Position numbers and translations under genes: made by a program. From JAGSPQ01 sp038206395 (GTDB taxonomy: Bacteria > Myxococcota > Myxococcia > Myxococcales > Myxococcaceae), in assembly GCA_038206395.1 (NCBI GenBank), contig JBBRAX010000041.1, positions 1 through 64,000 of the forward strand: a stretch of 64,000 bases of DNA, given 5' to 3'. The notes beneath the pieces are model-generated. The model made no database searches and was not told the origin of the DNA. It was given only the letters and a program-made list of their open reading frames with translations. Each line of letters starts with the position of its first letter. Position 1 is the first letter of the stretch. Below are positions 33,502 through 42,700 of the stretch, piece after piece.

Positions 33502-34062
33502 CTACTGGATCACACGGGCGAGCTTGAGGATCGCGGACTCGAACTTCGCGCCGACGCTCTTGGCGCCCTTCTCGTTGATGATGATCAGCGGCTTGCCGGC
33601 GGTGACCTGCACGCCGATGGGCAGGCCGGATTCGACCATCGCCGCGCCGAAAGCCATCACGTAGGCCTGGTTGTCCTGGGCGACTTCCCAGATGTGCTTC
33701 ACTGTCGCGGCCGACGCGCCAGGCACGACGAGCAAGGCCGACGCCTTCGACTTGTCGATCTCGGCCTGCAGCGCCAGCTCGTCTTTGAAGTCGGTGAACG
33801 CGTACTTCAGCGGGCGGGTCTTCACCTTCTGGTCGGGCAGGTCCTTGAGGCTCGCCATGATCGTCTCGCGCGCTTCCTTCGAGTCGACGTCGCCCACGAT
33901 CAACACGGTGAAGGCGCCCAGGCCCCGCGTGTCGAAGTTGGTGTCGTAGGTCAGCGCCTTCAGCAGCGCTGGCATCGCGATCTTGGCGTCCTCGGCGAGA
34001 TCGGCGTGCGCGGGCGCAGCCGCCAATGCGCACAAAACACCGAGGAGACGGAGCCGAGGCAC
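33502..34062 (-). CDS. Secreted YfiR/DUF4154-like protein
   Basis: A 186-residue protein. From GTG 34062 it reads MPRLRLLGVLCALAAAPAHA, a good signal peptide with an AHA cleavage site; other upstream starts lack one. The rest fits the periplasmic YfiR-like fold (DUF4154): a GAFTVLIVGDVDSKEARETI strand-helix, ALLVVPGASAATVKHIWEVA, and the typical ending IIINEKGAKSVGAKFESAIL. In pseudomonads YfiR controls a diguanylate cyclase; here no cyclase is adjacent. Function unknown. Confidence 0.7.
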   Translation of the reverse strand: MPRLRLLGVLCALAAAPAHADLAEDAKIAMPALLKALTYDTNFDTRGLGAFTVLIVGDVDSKEARETIMASLKDLPDQKVKTRPLKYAFTDFKDELALQAEIDKSKASALLVVPGASAATVKHIWEVAQDNQAYVMAFGAAMVESGLPIGVQVTAGKPLIIINEKGAKSVGAKFESAILKLARVIQ

Positions 34063-34113
34063 AGGTGCCGCTACGTTAGCCTTCCCTGGCGCCGATGTAG
34101 ACTTTGTGCCCCC

Positions 34114-34839
34114 ATGCGCCCCCGGATTCCGTTTGCAGTGAAAACTGGAATCGGCTCGTTGCCGCACCGCGAGGTCGCCGCGGCGCTTCGCTTCTCTTTT
34201 GCGCACGGGCTTCCCTTTCTTCCCGAGCTGCTCGGGTTGGGCGAAGGGATTCTGTCGTCGGGTGACCGCGCGTGCTGGCCCGGGTTCCTCGAGGGCATCG
34301 TCGGGTGCGCGTTCGCGAAGGTGCAGTGCGTGGGCCCGGTGACGTCGGGCGAAGACATGACGGCGCGCGCGGTGGCGCTGGTGCGAGCGGTGCGGCAAGC
34401 GGGGCCGACGCCGGTCTTCTTCTTCGATGAGCCAGCGCTTCGCGGGCCGCTCGATGGGCTCACGGCGGCAGTCTCTGCGGTTCAGGCGGAAGGCGCGGTG
34501 GTCGGCGTTCATTGCTGCGGGCAGGCCGACTGGGCCGCGCTGATGCGGACGGGCGTCGACGTGCTGTCATTCGACGTCCGGCTGTCTCTGGACGCGGTGG
34601 TCGAGGCCGGCGTGCTCGAGTTTCTCGGGCGGGGCGGGACCCTGGCGCTGGGAGTGATTCCGACCGATCCGGGCGCGCGGTACGAGGTGGCGGAGCTCGT
34701 CGACGCGGTGCAGGTGACGCTGGGGCGCGTCGACTCGCTGATCTTGAGCCCGGCCTGCGGGCTGGGGCTGAAGACGGAAGCCGAGGCCGATCGGATTCTC
34801 GGGCAGCTGCAGGAAGCACAGCGGCGGCTCCTTTCCTGA
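34114..34839 (+). CDS. MetE/UroD-superfamily methyltransferase-like protein
   Basis: A 241-residue TIM-barrel protein resembling the C-terminal half of cobalamin-independent methionine synthase and the uroporphyrinogen decarboxylase fold. Near the start it has TGIGSLPH, typical of the group. The sequence PVFFFDEPAL at 100-109 matches the MetE DEPA motif. GVHCCGQADW contains His133 and Cys135, and LSPACGLGLK contains Cys215, corresponding to zinc ligands of MetE. It is far shorter than full MetE and may act on an unusual methyl donor or corrinoid protein. Start ATG 34114 is chosen for the domain edge. Confidence 0.7.
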   Translation: MRPRIPFAVKTGIGSLPHREVAAALRFSFAHGLPFLPELLGLGEGILSSGDRACWPGFLEGIVGCAFAKVQCVGPVTSGEDMTARAVALVRAVRQAGPTPVFFFDEPALRGPLDGLTAAVSAVQAEGAVVGVHCCGQADWAALMRTGVDVLSFDVRLSLDAVVEAGVLEFLGRGGTLALGVIPTDPGARYEVAELVDAVQVTLGRVDSLILSPACGLGLKTEAEADRILGQLQEAQRRLLS

Positions 34840-34866
34840 ACACCACGTTCCCTGGTGAAGCGGCGC

Positions 34867-36210
34867 CTAGATTTTCACGTCGGGCAGGGCGCCGGTGGAG
34901 TCGCCGAACTGGGTGGTGGGGACGCCGGTCGCGTTCAGCATCGAGACGAACAGGTTCCCAACGCTGGGCGAGTTGGCGTACCGCACGTGACGGCCCGGGG
35001 TGAAGTTCCCGCCCGCTTTGCCGCCGACGAGAATCGGCATGTTGAAGTGGCTGTGCGTGTCGCCGTCTTCAATCTCGCTCGAGAAGAACGCCAGCGAGTT
35101 GTCGAGCACGTTGGCGCCAGCCTCGGGAATCGACTTCAGCTTCCGCAGCAGGTACGCGAACTGCTCGACTTCCCAGGCGCCGATCTTCTGCAGGCCGGCG
35201 AGCTTGTTCGCGTCGCCTCCGTGGTGCGACAGCTCGTGGTGGCCATCGGTGAGCCCGAGGAAGTCGTAGACGTAGTTCGACCCGGCGTTCTGCAGCATGA
35301 AGGTCGCGACGCGGGTCAAATCGCACTGAAACGCAAAGGCGACCAGGTCGAGCATCTGGGTCGTCTTCGCCCGAATGTCCGGAGCCCCCGGCGGTCGCGC
35401 GGCTGGCTGACACGCGGTCGGCATCTCGCTCTGAATTCGCACCTCGAGCTCTCGAAGTCCCGCGCTGAACTCTTCGATCTTCCGTTTGTCCGTCGTGCCC
35501 AGCTTCGACTTCAGCGCCGTCGCGTCGTCCTTCACCGAGTCGAGCACCGACTGCTTGAGCTTCTTCCGCTTCGCCACCGCGGCCTGCGTCTGGTTTGGAT
35601 CCACCGCGCCGAACAACCGATCGAACACCGACTGCGGGTTCGTCTCTTTCGCCAGCGGCTGGGTCGCGCTCGCCCACGAGATGTTGTTCGCGTACGCGCA
35701 CGAGTAGCCCGAGTCACAGTCGCCCGAGTTGCCGCCGCTGTTGATGCCGAGTTCGAGCGAAGCGAACCGCGTCATCGGCTTCAGCACGCTCGCCGCCGCC
35801 TGATCCATCGAGATGCCATTCTTGATGTTCGCTGCGTTCGTCTTGAACGGGTGCGCCGCCGTCAGAAATGCACCCGTGCCCGACGCGTGATCGCCCGGAC
35901 CATCTGGCTGCGCCAACCGGTTCGCGAGCCCCGTCACCACCAACGTGTCTTCCTTCACCGACGCCAGCCCGTTGTAGGCGCCCAGCGGGGCGAGAATCGG
36001 CGACAGCGCGTAGCCGGCTCCGGTCGCCGCGGGCGTCCACGCCGACATGCGAATGCCGCACGCCGCGTAGAAGGCGACGAGCCGCTTCGGCGCAGTGCCG
36101 GCCGCCTGCGCGCGCGCCAGTGACGGCAACATCGCCTCGAGCACCGGCAAGGCGAGCAACGTGCCCGCGCCGCGAAGCATGGTCCGGCGCGACAGCTCCC
36201 ACTTCTTCAT
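34867..36210 (-). CDS. DUF1552 secreted protein (first copy)
   Basis: A 447-residue protein of the DUF1552 family, related to sulfatase-like/DUF1501 proteins and common in Planctomycetes and myxobacteria; the activity is not known. The N terminus ELSRRTMLRGAGTLLALPVL is a twin-arginine-type export signal. The conserved metal-site-like motif is DGHHELSHHGG, with the full HHxxSHH set. NSLAFFSSEIEDGDTHSHF near the C-terminal third is also typical. It is translated after a coupled upstream partner (ATGA overlap), a DUF1592/DUF1588 protein, the usual pairing. Confidence 0.85.
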   Translation of the reverse strand: MKKWELSRRTMLRGAGTLLALPVLEAMLPSLARAQAAGTAPKRLVAFYAACGIRMSAWTPAATGAGYALSPILAPLGAYNGLASVKEDTLVVTGLANRLAQPDGPGDHASGTGAFLTAAHPFKTNAANIKNGISMDQAAASVLKPMTRFASLELGINSGGNSGDCDSGYSCAYANNISWASATQPLAKETNPQSVFDRLFGAVDPNQTQAAVAKRKKLKQSVLDSVKDDATALKSKLGTTDKRKIEEFSAGLRELEVRIQSEMPTACQPAARPPGAPDIRAKTTQMLDLVAFAFQCDLTRVATFMLQNAGSNYVYDFLGLTDGHHELSHHGGDANKLAGLQKIGAWEVEQFAYLLRKLKSIPEAGANVLDNSLAFFSSEIEDGDTHSHFNMPILVGGKAGGNFTPGRHVRYANSPSVGNLFVSMLNATGVPTTQFGDSTGALPDVKI

Positions 36211-38270
36211 GGCTTCTCTCCACGGCGCTGGGTGAATGCGGGGCTCTTCACCAGGCTGACGATCAGCTCAGGCAGCCGGTAACCCTTCGCTTTGAACTCG
36301 CTCGAGATGTCTCGCAGCATGCACTGGTCGGACTTCGTGTTGTCGCGGCCGAGGCCGAAGACGAACAGCTCCTGCGTCATGCACGCGGGCAGCTTCGGGT
36401 CGGCCTTGATCGTCGCCGACAGCTCGGCGAGGCCATTGAACGTGCGGCCGTCAGGCAGCTTCCCTCTGGAGTCCACCGCAAACCCTGTGTCGTCCTTCGT
36501 CCGCTTGCGGCCCACCGGATCCATCGCTTCCATCCCAAACCCGATCGGATCCATCACCTTGTGGCACGCCGCGCAGCCCGCGTTCGACCGGTGCGCTTCC
36601 ATCTGCTGGCGCAGCGACTGGCCCGCGACCTGCTCGGGCTTGAGGCCTTGCACTCCCGGCGGCGGAGGAGGCGGCTCTTCGCACAGCAGCCGCCCCATCA
36701 CCCACTTCCCGCGCAACACCGGAGACGTGCGGCTCGCGTGCGACGTCAGCATCAGCACACCGGCGTGGCCAAGAATCGTCGCGCGCTCGGGGTCCGTCAT
36801 CGCGACCCGGCTCAGCGCCGTGGTGCCCGGCTTTGCAAGCCCGTAGTGCGTCGCCAGCGCGTCGTTCAAGTAGCCGTAGTCGCTGCCCAGCAGCTCGAGG
36901 GCGCTGCGGTCTTCGTCGAGGAAGCTCTGAAAGAACCTGTCCATCTGCTCGCGCATCTGCGTCTTCAGCGCGGGCGTCACCGAGGGGAACTGCGTCGCCG
37001 ACGTCGTCGCGTCTTCGACCGCACGGCCGCCCAGCCAGCTGCCCGCGAACTGCCCGACCAGCGCCGACGCCTTCGGGTCCTTCAACATTCGCCGCGTCTG
37101 GGTGTCGAGGTTCGCCGCCAGCGTGCCCGCGTTCGCTTCGCCCATCAGCGCTTCGTCGGGCGTGCTCGACCAGAGGAAGTACGACAGGCGCGAGGCCAGC
37201 TCGTGGTCAGACAGCGCGTGTGCGGTGAGCGACGACGGATCCGCATCGAGCTCGACGCGGAAGAGGAAGTTTGGAGACAGCAGCACCGCCTGCAGCGCGA
37301 GCTCGAGGCCTGCCTGCACCGGCTCGCCCTCGATGGTCGAAAGCGTCACGATCGCCGCGAGCTTGTCGACCTCGCTCACAGTGAGCGGCCGGCGCCACGC
37401 CTTGCGGCCGAAGGTCGAGAGGATCTGCTTCACACAGACGGCGCCCGTGGTGGGGTCGCACACGAGGACCTTGCCCGTCGCGACCGAGCCCGGCTTCGTC
37501 AGCTCGAGCCAGTCGACCACCAGGTTGCGGTCGGCTCCAGCTTCGTAGAAGTCGTTGAGGAAGCTCACCGCGAAGACGTGGGCGCCCTGCGTCAGCGTGA
37601 TCACCTTGCTGAACGTCTGCATCGCGGTGTTCGGTACATCGAAGGTCGCGACCTGCGCGCCGTCGACCAGCAGCGCCATCTTCACCGGATCGGGGCCGGC
37701 CTGCTGCCCGAAGGCCCGCGCCGAGAACGTGTACTGGCCCGCCGCCATCGCCGACTGCGAGCTCGACACCGTACCGGCCGAGAAGAGGTTCCAAGCGGTG
37801 CCGTTGAAGATCGAACCGGTCGAACTGGTCGCGTTCTCGGCCTCGATGCGCACCGCGACGCCCGCCGTGATGCCCGCCGTCAGCGCCGCCTTCGAAAGCT
37901 TGCCCGCCGCCACTTCGTACTTCTCGACCAGCAGCGGAGCGGTCGAGAGCACGTCTCCGTTGTTGTCGAACCCGCGCCCGAAGTCGTCCGCCGGAAAGTC
38001 ATCGGCCGGGCGGGTGGTGTCGTTGAGCAGATCGCGAACGCTGTTGTTGTACTCGGTGCGGTTCAGCCGGCGAACGGTCGGGCGGCCGACGTCCAGCACG
38101 TCCGTGGCGCAGTGCGCGTAGGGGTCAGCCGGCAACATCGGCTTGGTGGGGTCGGTGGGCTTTGTCGGGTCGATCGGCACGGGCCCGCTGCCGATGTTCT
38201 CGGCCGGAAGAATCGACGCGTCGCAACCTGCGAGAACGACGGTCAACGCGATGAGACAAAGACGCTTCAT
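36207..38270 (-). CDS. DUF1587/CBM/DUF1595/DUF1592/DUF1588/DUF1585 lipoprotein (first copy)
   Basis: A 687-residue secreted lipoprotein (lipobox VVLAGC; start ATG 38270). In order: a DUF1587-like region (VRRLNRTEYNNSVRDLL), a carbohydrate-binding-module-like insert at about 140-260 (RIEAENATSSTGSIF to VDWLELT), DUF1595 (FGRKAWRRPLTVSEVD), DUF1592 (LLSPNFLFRVELD), DUF1588 with one haem-type CxxCH (CAACHKVMDPIGFGMEAMDP) and a C-terminal DUF1585. Members of this set sit beside DUF1552 genes. Its role is unknown; polysaccharide handling at the cell surface is a guess based on the insert. Confidence 0.85.
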   Translation of the reverse strand: MKRLCLIALTVVLAGCDASILPAENIGSGPVPIDPTKPTDPTKPMLPADPYAHCATDVLDVGRPTVRRLNRTEYNNSVRDLLNDTTRPADDFPADDFGRGFDNNGDVLSTAPLLVEKYEVAAGKLSKAALTAGITAGVAVRIEAENATSSTGSIFNGTAWNLFSAGTVSSSQSAMAAGQYTFSARAFGQQAGPDPVKMALLVDGAQVATFDVPNTAMQTFSKVITLTQGAHVFAVSFLNDFYEAGADRNLVVDWLELTKPGSVATGKVLVCDPTTGAVCVKQILSTFGRKAWRRPLTVSEVDKLAAIVTLSTIEGEPVQAGLELALQAVLLSPNFLFRVELDADPSSLTAHALSDHELASRLSYFLWSSTPDEALMGEANAGTLAANLDTQTRRMLKDPKASALVGQFAGSWLGGRAVEDATTSATQFPSVTPALKTQMREQMDRFFQSFLDEDRSALELLGSDYGYLNDALATHYGLAKPGTTALSRVAMTDPERATILGHAGVLMLTSHASRTSPVLRGKWVMGRLLCEEPPPPPPGVQGLKPEQVAGQSLRQQMEAHRSNAGCAACHKVMDPIGFGMEAMDPVGRKRTKDDTGFAVDSRGKLPDGRTFNGLAELSATIKADPKLPACMTQELFVFGLGRDNTKSDQCMLRDISSEFKAKGYRLPELIVSLVKSPAFTQRRGEKP

Positions 38271-38406
38271 GCGGTTGCCCCTGTGCAATCGGGTCACCAG
38301 CTGGAACGGCTGAATCGCACAGTGAAATCATCGACTTGTCATGGGTCCGAGATCGCGCTGGGCATTTGTGGGGGCGCGATCCCCCACCACCTGCCCACAG
38401 CTGTGA

Positions 38407-39435
38407 TCACCTGCCGGGCAGGAAGCCGATTTCGCCGAGGACGCCCTTCGTCGCCGAGCTGATGCCGAGCTCCGCAAGCTGACGTTTCCCTACCCACTGC
38501 AGCGCCTGGTATCCGGCGGGGATCTTCAGACGCGCGGGCACGTCGGTCGCGATCAGCCGAAGGGTCAAATCGCGGTGGGTGAGGGTGCGGCGAACTGTGC
38601 CCAGCGATGCTCCAAAGCGCGCCTTCGGGCCGAGCAGGGCGGGAAGCTTTCCAGGCTCGGCCGACGGCAATTCCCACAGGCCGCCGAAGAGGCCCCCGTC
38701 GTTGCGCCGCGCGTGCAGCAACAAGTCGGTGCGCCGGCAGACCGCGACGTCAAGGGTGAGCGCCTTGCGAGCGGCGCGGACTTTCGGCGGCGGCAGCCCA
38801 GCGACGCGCCCCTGCTTCAGCGCCTCGCAATGTTCCTTGAGCACGCACAGCAGGCACAAGGGGTTGACGGGCAGGCAGACGGTCGCGCCGAGCTCCATCA
38901 GCGCCTGGTTGAAGTCGCCTGCGCGTTTCGCCGGCACGTGCTCGGCAGCCAGCCGCCAGATTTCTTTTTCGCGCTTGTCGCCGTCGATCGCGAACAGCCT
39001 TGTGAAGACGCGCGAGACGTTGCCGTCGACCAGCGGCGCGGAGATTTGAAATGCAATCGAGGCGACCGCGCCCGCCGTGTAGCGCCCGAAGCCCGGCAGC
39101 TCGAGCAGCGCGTCGACCGAAGCGGGCAGGACGCCCGCGTGCTCCGCGACGATCGCCTGCGCGGCGCGGTGGAGGTTGCGGGCGCGGGAGTAGTAGCCGA
39201 GGCCGCTCCACAGGGCGAGGACGTCGGGAAGCCCGGCCTCTGCCAACGCGGTGACGGTGGGGAAGCGGCGCAGGAATCTTTCGAAGTAGGGGATGACGGT
39301 GACGACCTGCGTCTGCTGCAGCATCACCTCGGAAATCCAGATCGCGTACGGGTCCGTCGTGCGGCGCCAGGGCAGATCACGCTTCGATCGGTCGAACCAC
39401 GGCAGCAACGTGTCCGACATCCAATTGCGAGGCAT
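38407..39435 (-). CDS. mutY: A/G-specific adenine DNA glycosylase
   Basis: MutY removes adenine mispaired with 8-oxoguanine. With start ATG 39435 the protein has 342 residues. The catalytic Glu36 is in SEVMLQQTQV, the helix-hairpin-helix loop is LPGFGRYTAGAV at 113-124, and the catalytic Asp137 is in VDGNVSRV. The [4Fe-4S] ligands are Cys187, 194, 197 and 203 (C-x6-C-x2-C-x5-C). The C-terminal NUDIX-like domain that recognises 8-oxoG follows from about 220. An ATG 15 bases further in is an alternative start. Divergent from the Cys-rich lipoprotein. Confidence 0.93.
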   Translation of the reverse strand: MPRNWMSDTLLPWFDRSKRDLPWRRTTDPYAIWISEVMLQQTQVVTVIPYFERFLRRFPTVTALAEAGLPDVLALWSGLGYYSRARNLHRAAQAIVAEHAGVLPASVDALLELPGFGRYTAGAVASIAFQISAPLVDGNVSRVFTRLFAIDGDKREKEIWRLAAEHVPAKRAGDFNQALMELGATVCLPVNPLCLLCVLKEHCEALKQGRVAGLPPPKVRAARKALTLDVAVCRRTDLLLHARRNDGGLFGGLWELPSAEPGKLPALLGPKARFGASLGTVRRTLTHRDLTLRLIATDVPARLKIPAGYQALQWVGKRQLAELGISSATKGVLGEIGFLPGR

Positions 39436-39469
39436 CGCCGCGGCCCACTTACCGTAGGATGCGCGCGCA

Positions 39470-39811
39470 GTGGGTAAGGTCTTCATCCTCGGCTTCCTCC
39501 TCGCGCTGACCTCGTGCCGTCACGGCCGGTGCTACCGGGACTCCGACTGCAGCAAAGAGCTGATGTGCCTCGACCCCGAGGTGCGTGAGCCGGGCAAGGC
39601 GAAGCGCTGCGCCGCCGACGAAGTGAAGTGCGTTCAGGGCTGCATGGATCGCTGCACGGAAAACAGCTGCGGCGACAGCAAGGTCTGCGGCGGGTCGGGT
39701 TGCTGCGAGCCGCGCACCTGTAAGCTCAACGGCGACTGCCGCGGCGACGACTCGTGCGTCGACGGCAAGTGCATGTCGCCCGGCCGCTGTGCGGAACCGC
39801 CGGAGGGCTGA
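39470..39811 (+). CDS. Cysteine-rich lipoprotein
   Basis: A 113-residue protein starting at GTG. The signal peptide ends in a lipobox (LALTSC at about residues 11-16). The mature part holds about seventeen cysteines in closely spaced clusters (CYRDSDCSKELMCLD, then CVQGCMDRCTENSCGD and CGGSGCCEP), the pattern of small disulfide-rich myxobacterial surface proteins. No known domain was recognised. It lies six bases upstream of the O-acetylation gene and is probably co-transcribed with it. Confidence 0.65.
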   Translation: MGKVFILGFLLALTSCRHGRCYRDSDCSKELMCLDPEVREPGKAKRCAADEVKCVQGCMDRCTENSCGDSKVCGGSGCCEPRTCKLNGDCRGDDSCVDGKCMSPGRCAEPPEG

Positions 39812-39817
39812 CGTCTC

Positions 39818-42700
39818 ATGCCGCCCCCGCCGCGCAGGGAGCCGCCGAAATCCAGGCCGCCACCTCCCCGCAGACCGCCTCCGCAGCTGCGGCGCACCGA
39901 GACGCGCGACACCGAGGTCGCCGAACTGCCCAGCTTCTGGCAGCTGCACACCCTGGGGCTCACGATGGCAGCGATCGCGCTCTCGGCGGTGCTGCTGTCG
40001 GTGCTGCCGTTGCCTGACTCCCTGCGGCCGTTTCCACTCTTGACTTCCGTTCCCGTCGACGCGCTGCGCGCCGCGCTCTGGCCGAAGCGCGGGCGCAACG
40101 TGGATCCCCAGCCCGCCGGCGCCGAAGGCGAGCCCGCCGAACGCGCGATGGTCTTCGACGAAATGGATCTCACCGGCGACGGCGCCTCCGGCGTGAAGGG
40201 CAGGCTCGACGATCGCGAAGCGCGCCGCTGGGAGCAGCTGATCGAAGGGACGCAGGCCACCCACACCACGGTCGAGGATCCGTGCCTCGACGCCGCCTGC
40301 ACGAAGACGGCGCTCACCCCTTTCTTCGTTGCGCTGCGCGGCCTCGCCGACGGCACCGCGAAGGCTCCGGTTCGCGTCGTGACGCTCGGCACGTCGTTGA
40401 TCGCGTCCGACCACATCACCGACGTCACGCGCCGCTTGCTGCAGACGCGGCACGGCTCGGGCGGGCTCGGCTTCATGTTCGTCGATCGCCCGACGCGCAA
40501 CGCGGGGCGAACCGTGCGATCGGGTTCGGCCAGCCCCGGCTGGGTGATCGAGAAGATCACCGATCAAAAGCCGCTGAAGACAGGTGGCCTGGGCGGCGTC
40601 GCCTTCACGGCGCCAGGCGACAAGTCGCAAGAGACGACCTTCCTCGCCGTCGGCACCCGGCGCGCAGAGCTCTTCCTCGTCGCCCAGCCCGGCGGCGGCA
40701 TTCTTCGCGCCTTCGCCGACAGCACGCCGCTGGGTAGTTTCGCCACCGACGGTCAGCAGAACCAGCCCATCTTTCAGACTGTGCAGGTGCCGCCCGACGT
40801 CACCCGCCTCACGCTGCGCACCGTGAATGGGCCAGTGCGGCTCGACGGCGTCGTGCTCGAGAACGGCACCAGCGGCCTGGTCTTCGATTCAATCGGTCTG
40901 CCCGGGGCGACGGCGCAGGTGCTGCTGCGCGACGACCCCGCGCTGTTCCAGGCACAGCTCGAGCAGCGGAATCCGAAGCTCGTGGTGATGATGATCGGCG
41001 GCAACGACGCGTTCGACATCTCGCAGAAGCGGTACACGCCCCAGCGCGGCCAGGAGTCGATGCAGGAGCTCATCAACCGCGTGAAGGCGGGGGCGCCGGA
41101 AGCGGCGTGTCTGCTGGCCGCTCCGCCGGACGCGGGGATCTGGCGCATGGACAAGACGATCGCCACCCGCATGGAAACGAAGCAGGTCGGCGCGTACATG
41201 CGCGAGCTCGCCCAGACCAACGGCTGCGCCTACTACGACATGCAGGCGGCGATGGGCGGCGAGGGCGCGGTGTCGAAGTGGTGGGCGGCGGGGCTGATGA
41301 ACCGCGACCTCGTTCACCCGCTGGGCGTCGGCGGCGACGTGATGGGCTACATGCTCGACCTCGCGCTCGAAAAGGCGCGCCAGAGGCACGAAGCCGGGCC
41401 GAAGGGGACGCCGCGCGGAGGCCGGACGCCTTCCAGCCGGTCGCGGCCATTGGGTCGGACGCCGCACGTCGAGGCGCACGCCACCGCGACGCTGAGCCTT
41501 CAGACGGATGCGGGAGTCGACCTGGCGGATGGCGGGCAGTGCGCGACCGATGCAGGAGTGGTGACGGCCCCGCCGCCCTTTCTCGCCCGGCCCGACGCCC
41601 TCGTTGGCTTCTTTCAGAAGCTGAAGCACCTCGAGACGACGGGCACGGGGCGCGTCGCGATGGCGCAGCTGGGTGCGTCACACACCGCGGCCCAGTACTT
41701 CACCGACGAGGTGCGGCGGCTCTTCGCTGACAGGTTCGGCTACGCGGGGCGCGGCTTTGTCGCTGCGGGCAAGACGTCGAACCGGCTCGAGCAATCGGGC
41801 GTGGCGCGGGCGCTGTACGGCCAGTGGAAGATCACCGACGCGCTGGCGATCAAGACGTCGGGGCTGACATGGGGGCTCACGGGCATCCGCGCAGAAGCGG
41901 GCGTGGGCGCGTCGATGGAGGTGGCTTTCGACGAGCCTGGCGCCGGGCCCGACGACTTCGCCCGGGTGCAGGTCTACTACCAGGATCGCCCGGACGGCCC
42001 GGTGCCCGACGTTCGCATCGACGGCCGCTCCATTCTCGTCCCCACCGCCAGCGATCAGCCGATCGCCGCGGTGCGCGTGCTCGAGCTCGGCGTGCCAGGC
42101 AGCCGGCACCTCGTCTCGGTCGCCAACCCCGGGCCGGGGCCGCTGAGCGTCTTTGGCGTCTCGCACGAATTGATTCGCCCCGGCATCGTCTACGACGCGT
42201 TCGGGCTGCCGGGTTCGACGGCGATGACGCTCGCTTCCTACGCGCAGCAGCCGTTGGCCCAGCAGCTCGAGGCGCGCCAGGTGGATCTGTTTGTCTTGTT
42301 CTACGGCACCAACGAGAGCTCGCTTCACGCGCCGGCGATCGAAGAGATGAAGCGCAGCTACCCGCTGGTGCTCGCGACGCTGCGGCTGTCGTCGCCCGAC
42401 GCGGCGTGCCTCTTTCTCGGCCCGACGGATCGCATGTCGAAGAAGCCGAAAGGCTGGCGCGAGGTCGAGTCGATCAACGCGGTGCAGGCGGCGGTGCGGC
42501 TGGTCGCCGAGCAGAACGGCTGCGCCTTCTGGTCGACGCGCGACGTGATGGGTGGAAAAGATTCGATCGAGGTCTGGCGGAAGCAGAAGCTCGCCAACAA
42601 GGACCACGTGCACCTGACCCCTGAGGGTTACCAGAAGCTGGCGGGGAACCTGTTCGGCGATCTGATGCGCGTCTACGACGCCTGGAGCTCAGCCGAATGA
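39818..42700 (+). CDS. Tandem-SGNH hydrolase-like protein of an O-acetylation cassette
   Basis: A 960-residue protein: a Pro/Arg-rich cytoplasmic start (1-40), one membrane helix (46-64), then two copies of an SGNH/GDSL esterase-like domain. Copy 1 has the nucleophile Ser193 in VVTLGTSLIASDH, the GGND block at 394-397 and Asp497/His500 in NRDLVHPLG. Copy 2 has Ser621 in MAQLGASHTAAQ, GTN at 830-832 and Asp929/His932 in KDHVHLTPEGY. Both sets look complete. The gene is coupled (ATGA) to an MBOAT gene, as acetyl-handling SGNH partners are (AlgJ/AlgX, PatB). It probably transfers or removes acetyl groups on a cell-surface polysaccharide. Confidence 0.8.
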   Translation: MPPPPRREPPKSRPPPPRRPPPQLRRTETRDTEVAELPSFWQLHTLGLTMAAIALSAVLLSVLPLPDSLRPFPLLTSVPVDALRAALWPKRGRNVDPQPAGAEGEPAERAMVFDEMDLTGDGASGVKGRLDDREARRWEQLIEGTQATHTTVEDPCLDAACTKTALTPFFVALRGLADGTAKAPVRVVTLGTSLIASDHITDVTRRLLQTRHGSGGLGFMFVDRPTRNAGRTVRSGSASPGWVIEKITDQKPLKTGGLGGVAFTAPGDKSQETTFLAVGTRRAELFLVAQPGGGILRAFADSTPLGSFATDGQQNQPIFQTVQVPPDVTRLTLRTVNGPVRLDGVVLENGTSGLVFDSIGLPGATAQVLLRDDPALFQAQLEQRNPKLVVMMIGGNDAFDISQKRYTPQRGQESMQELINRVKAGAPEAACLLAAPPDAGIWRMDKTIATRMETKQVGAYMRELAQTNGCAYYDMQAAMGGEGAVSKWWAAGLMNRDLVHPLGVGGDVMGYMLDLALEKARQRHEAGPKGTPRGGRTPSSRSRPLGRTPHVEAHATATLSLQTDAGVDLADGGQCATDAGVVTAPPPFLARPDALVGFFQKLKHLETTGTGRVAMAQLGASHTAAQYFTDEVRRLFADRFGYAGRGFVAAGKTSNRLEQSGVARALYGQWKITDALAIKTSGLTWGLTGIRAEAGVGASMEVAFDEPGAGPDDFARVQVYYQDRPDGPVPDVRIDGRSILVPTASDQPIAAVRVLELGVPGSRHLVSVANPGPGPLSVFGVSHELIRPGIVYDAFGLPGSTAMTLASYAQQPLAQQLEARQVDLFVLFYGTNESSLHAPAIEEMKRSYPLVLATLRLSSPDAACLFLGPTDRMSKKPKGWREVESINAVQAAVRLVAEQNGCAFWSTRDVMGGKDSIEVWRKQKLANKDHVHLTPEGYQKLAGNLFGDLMRVYDAWSSAE

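Noticed and set aside
34081..34113. A longer start for the MetE/UroD-like gene (frame open to 33694)
   Set aside because: The upstream part overlaps the minus-strand YfiR-like gene and has shadow-type composition; the domain begins at ATG 34114.
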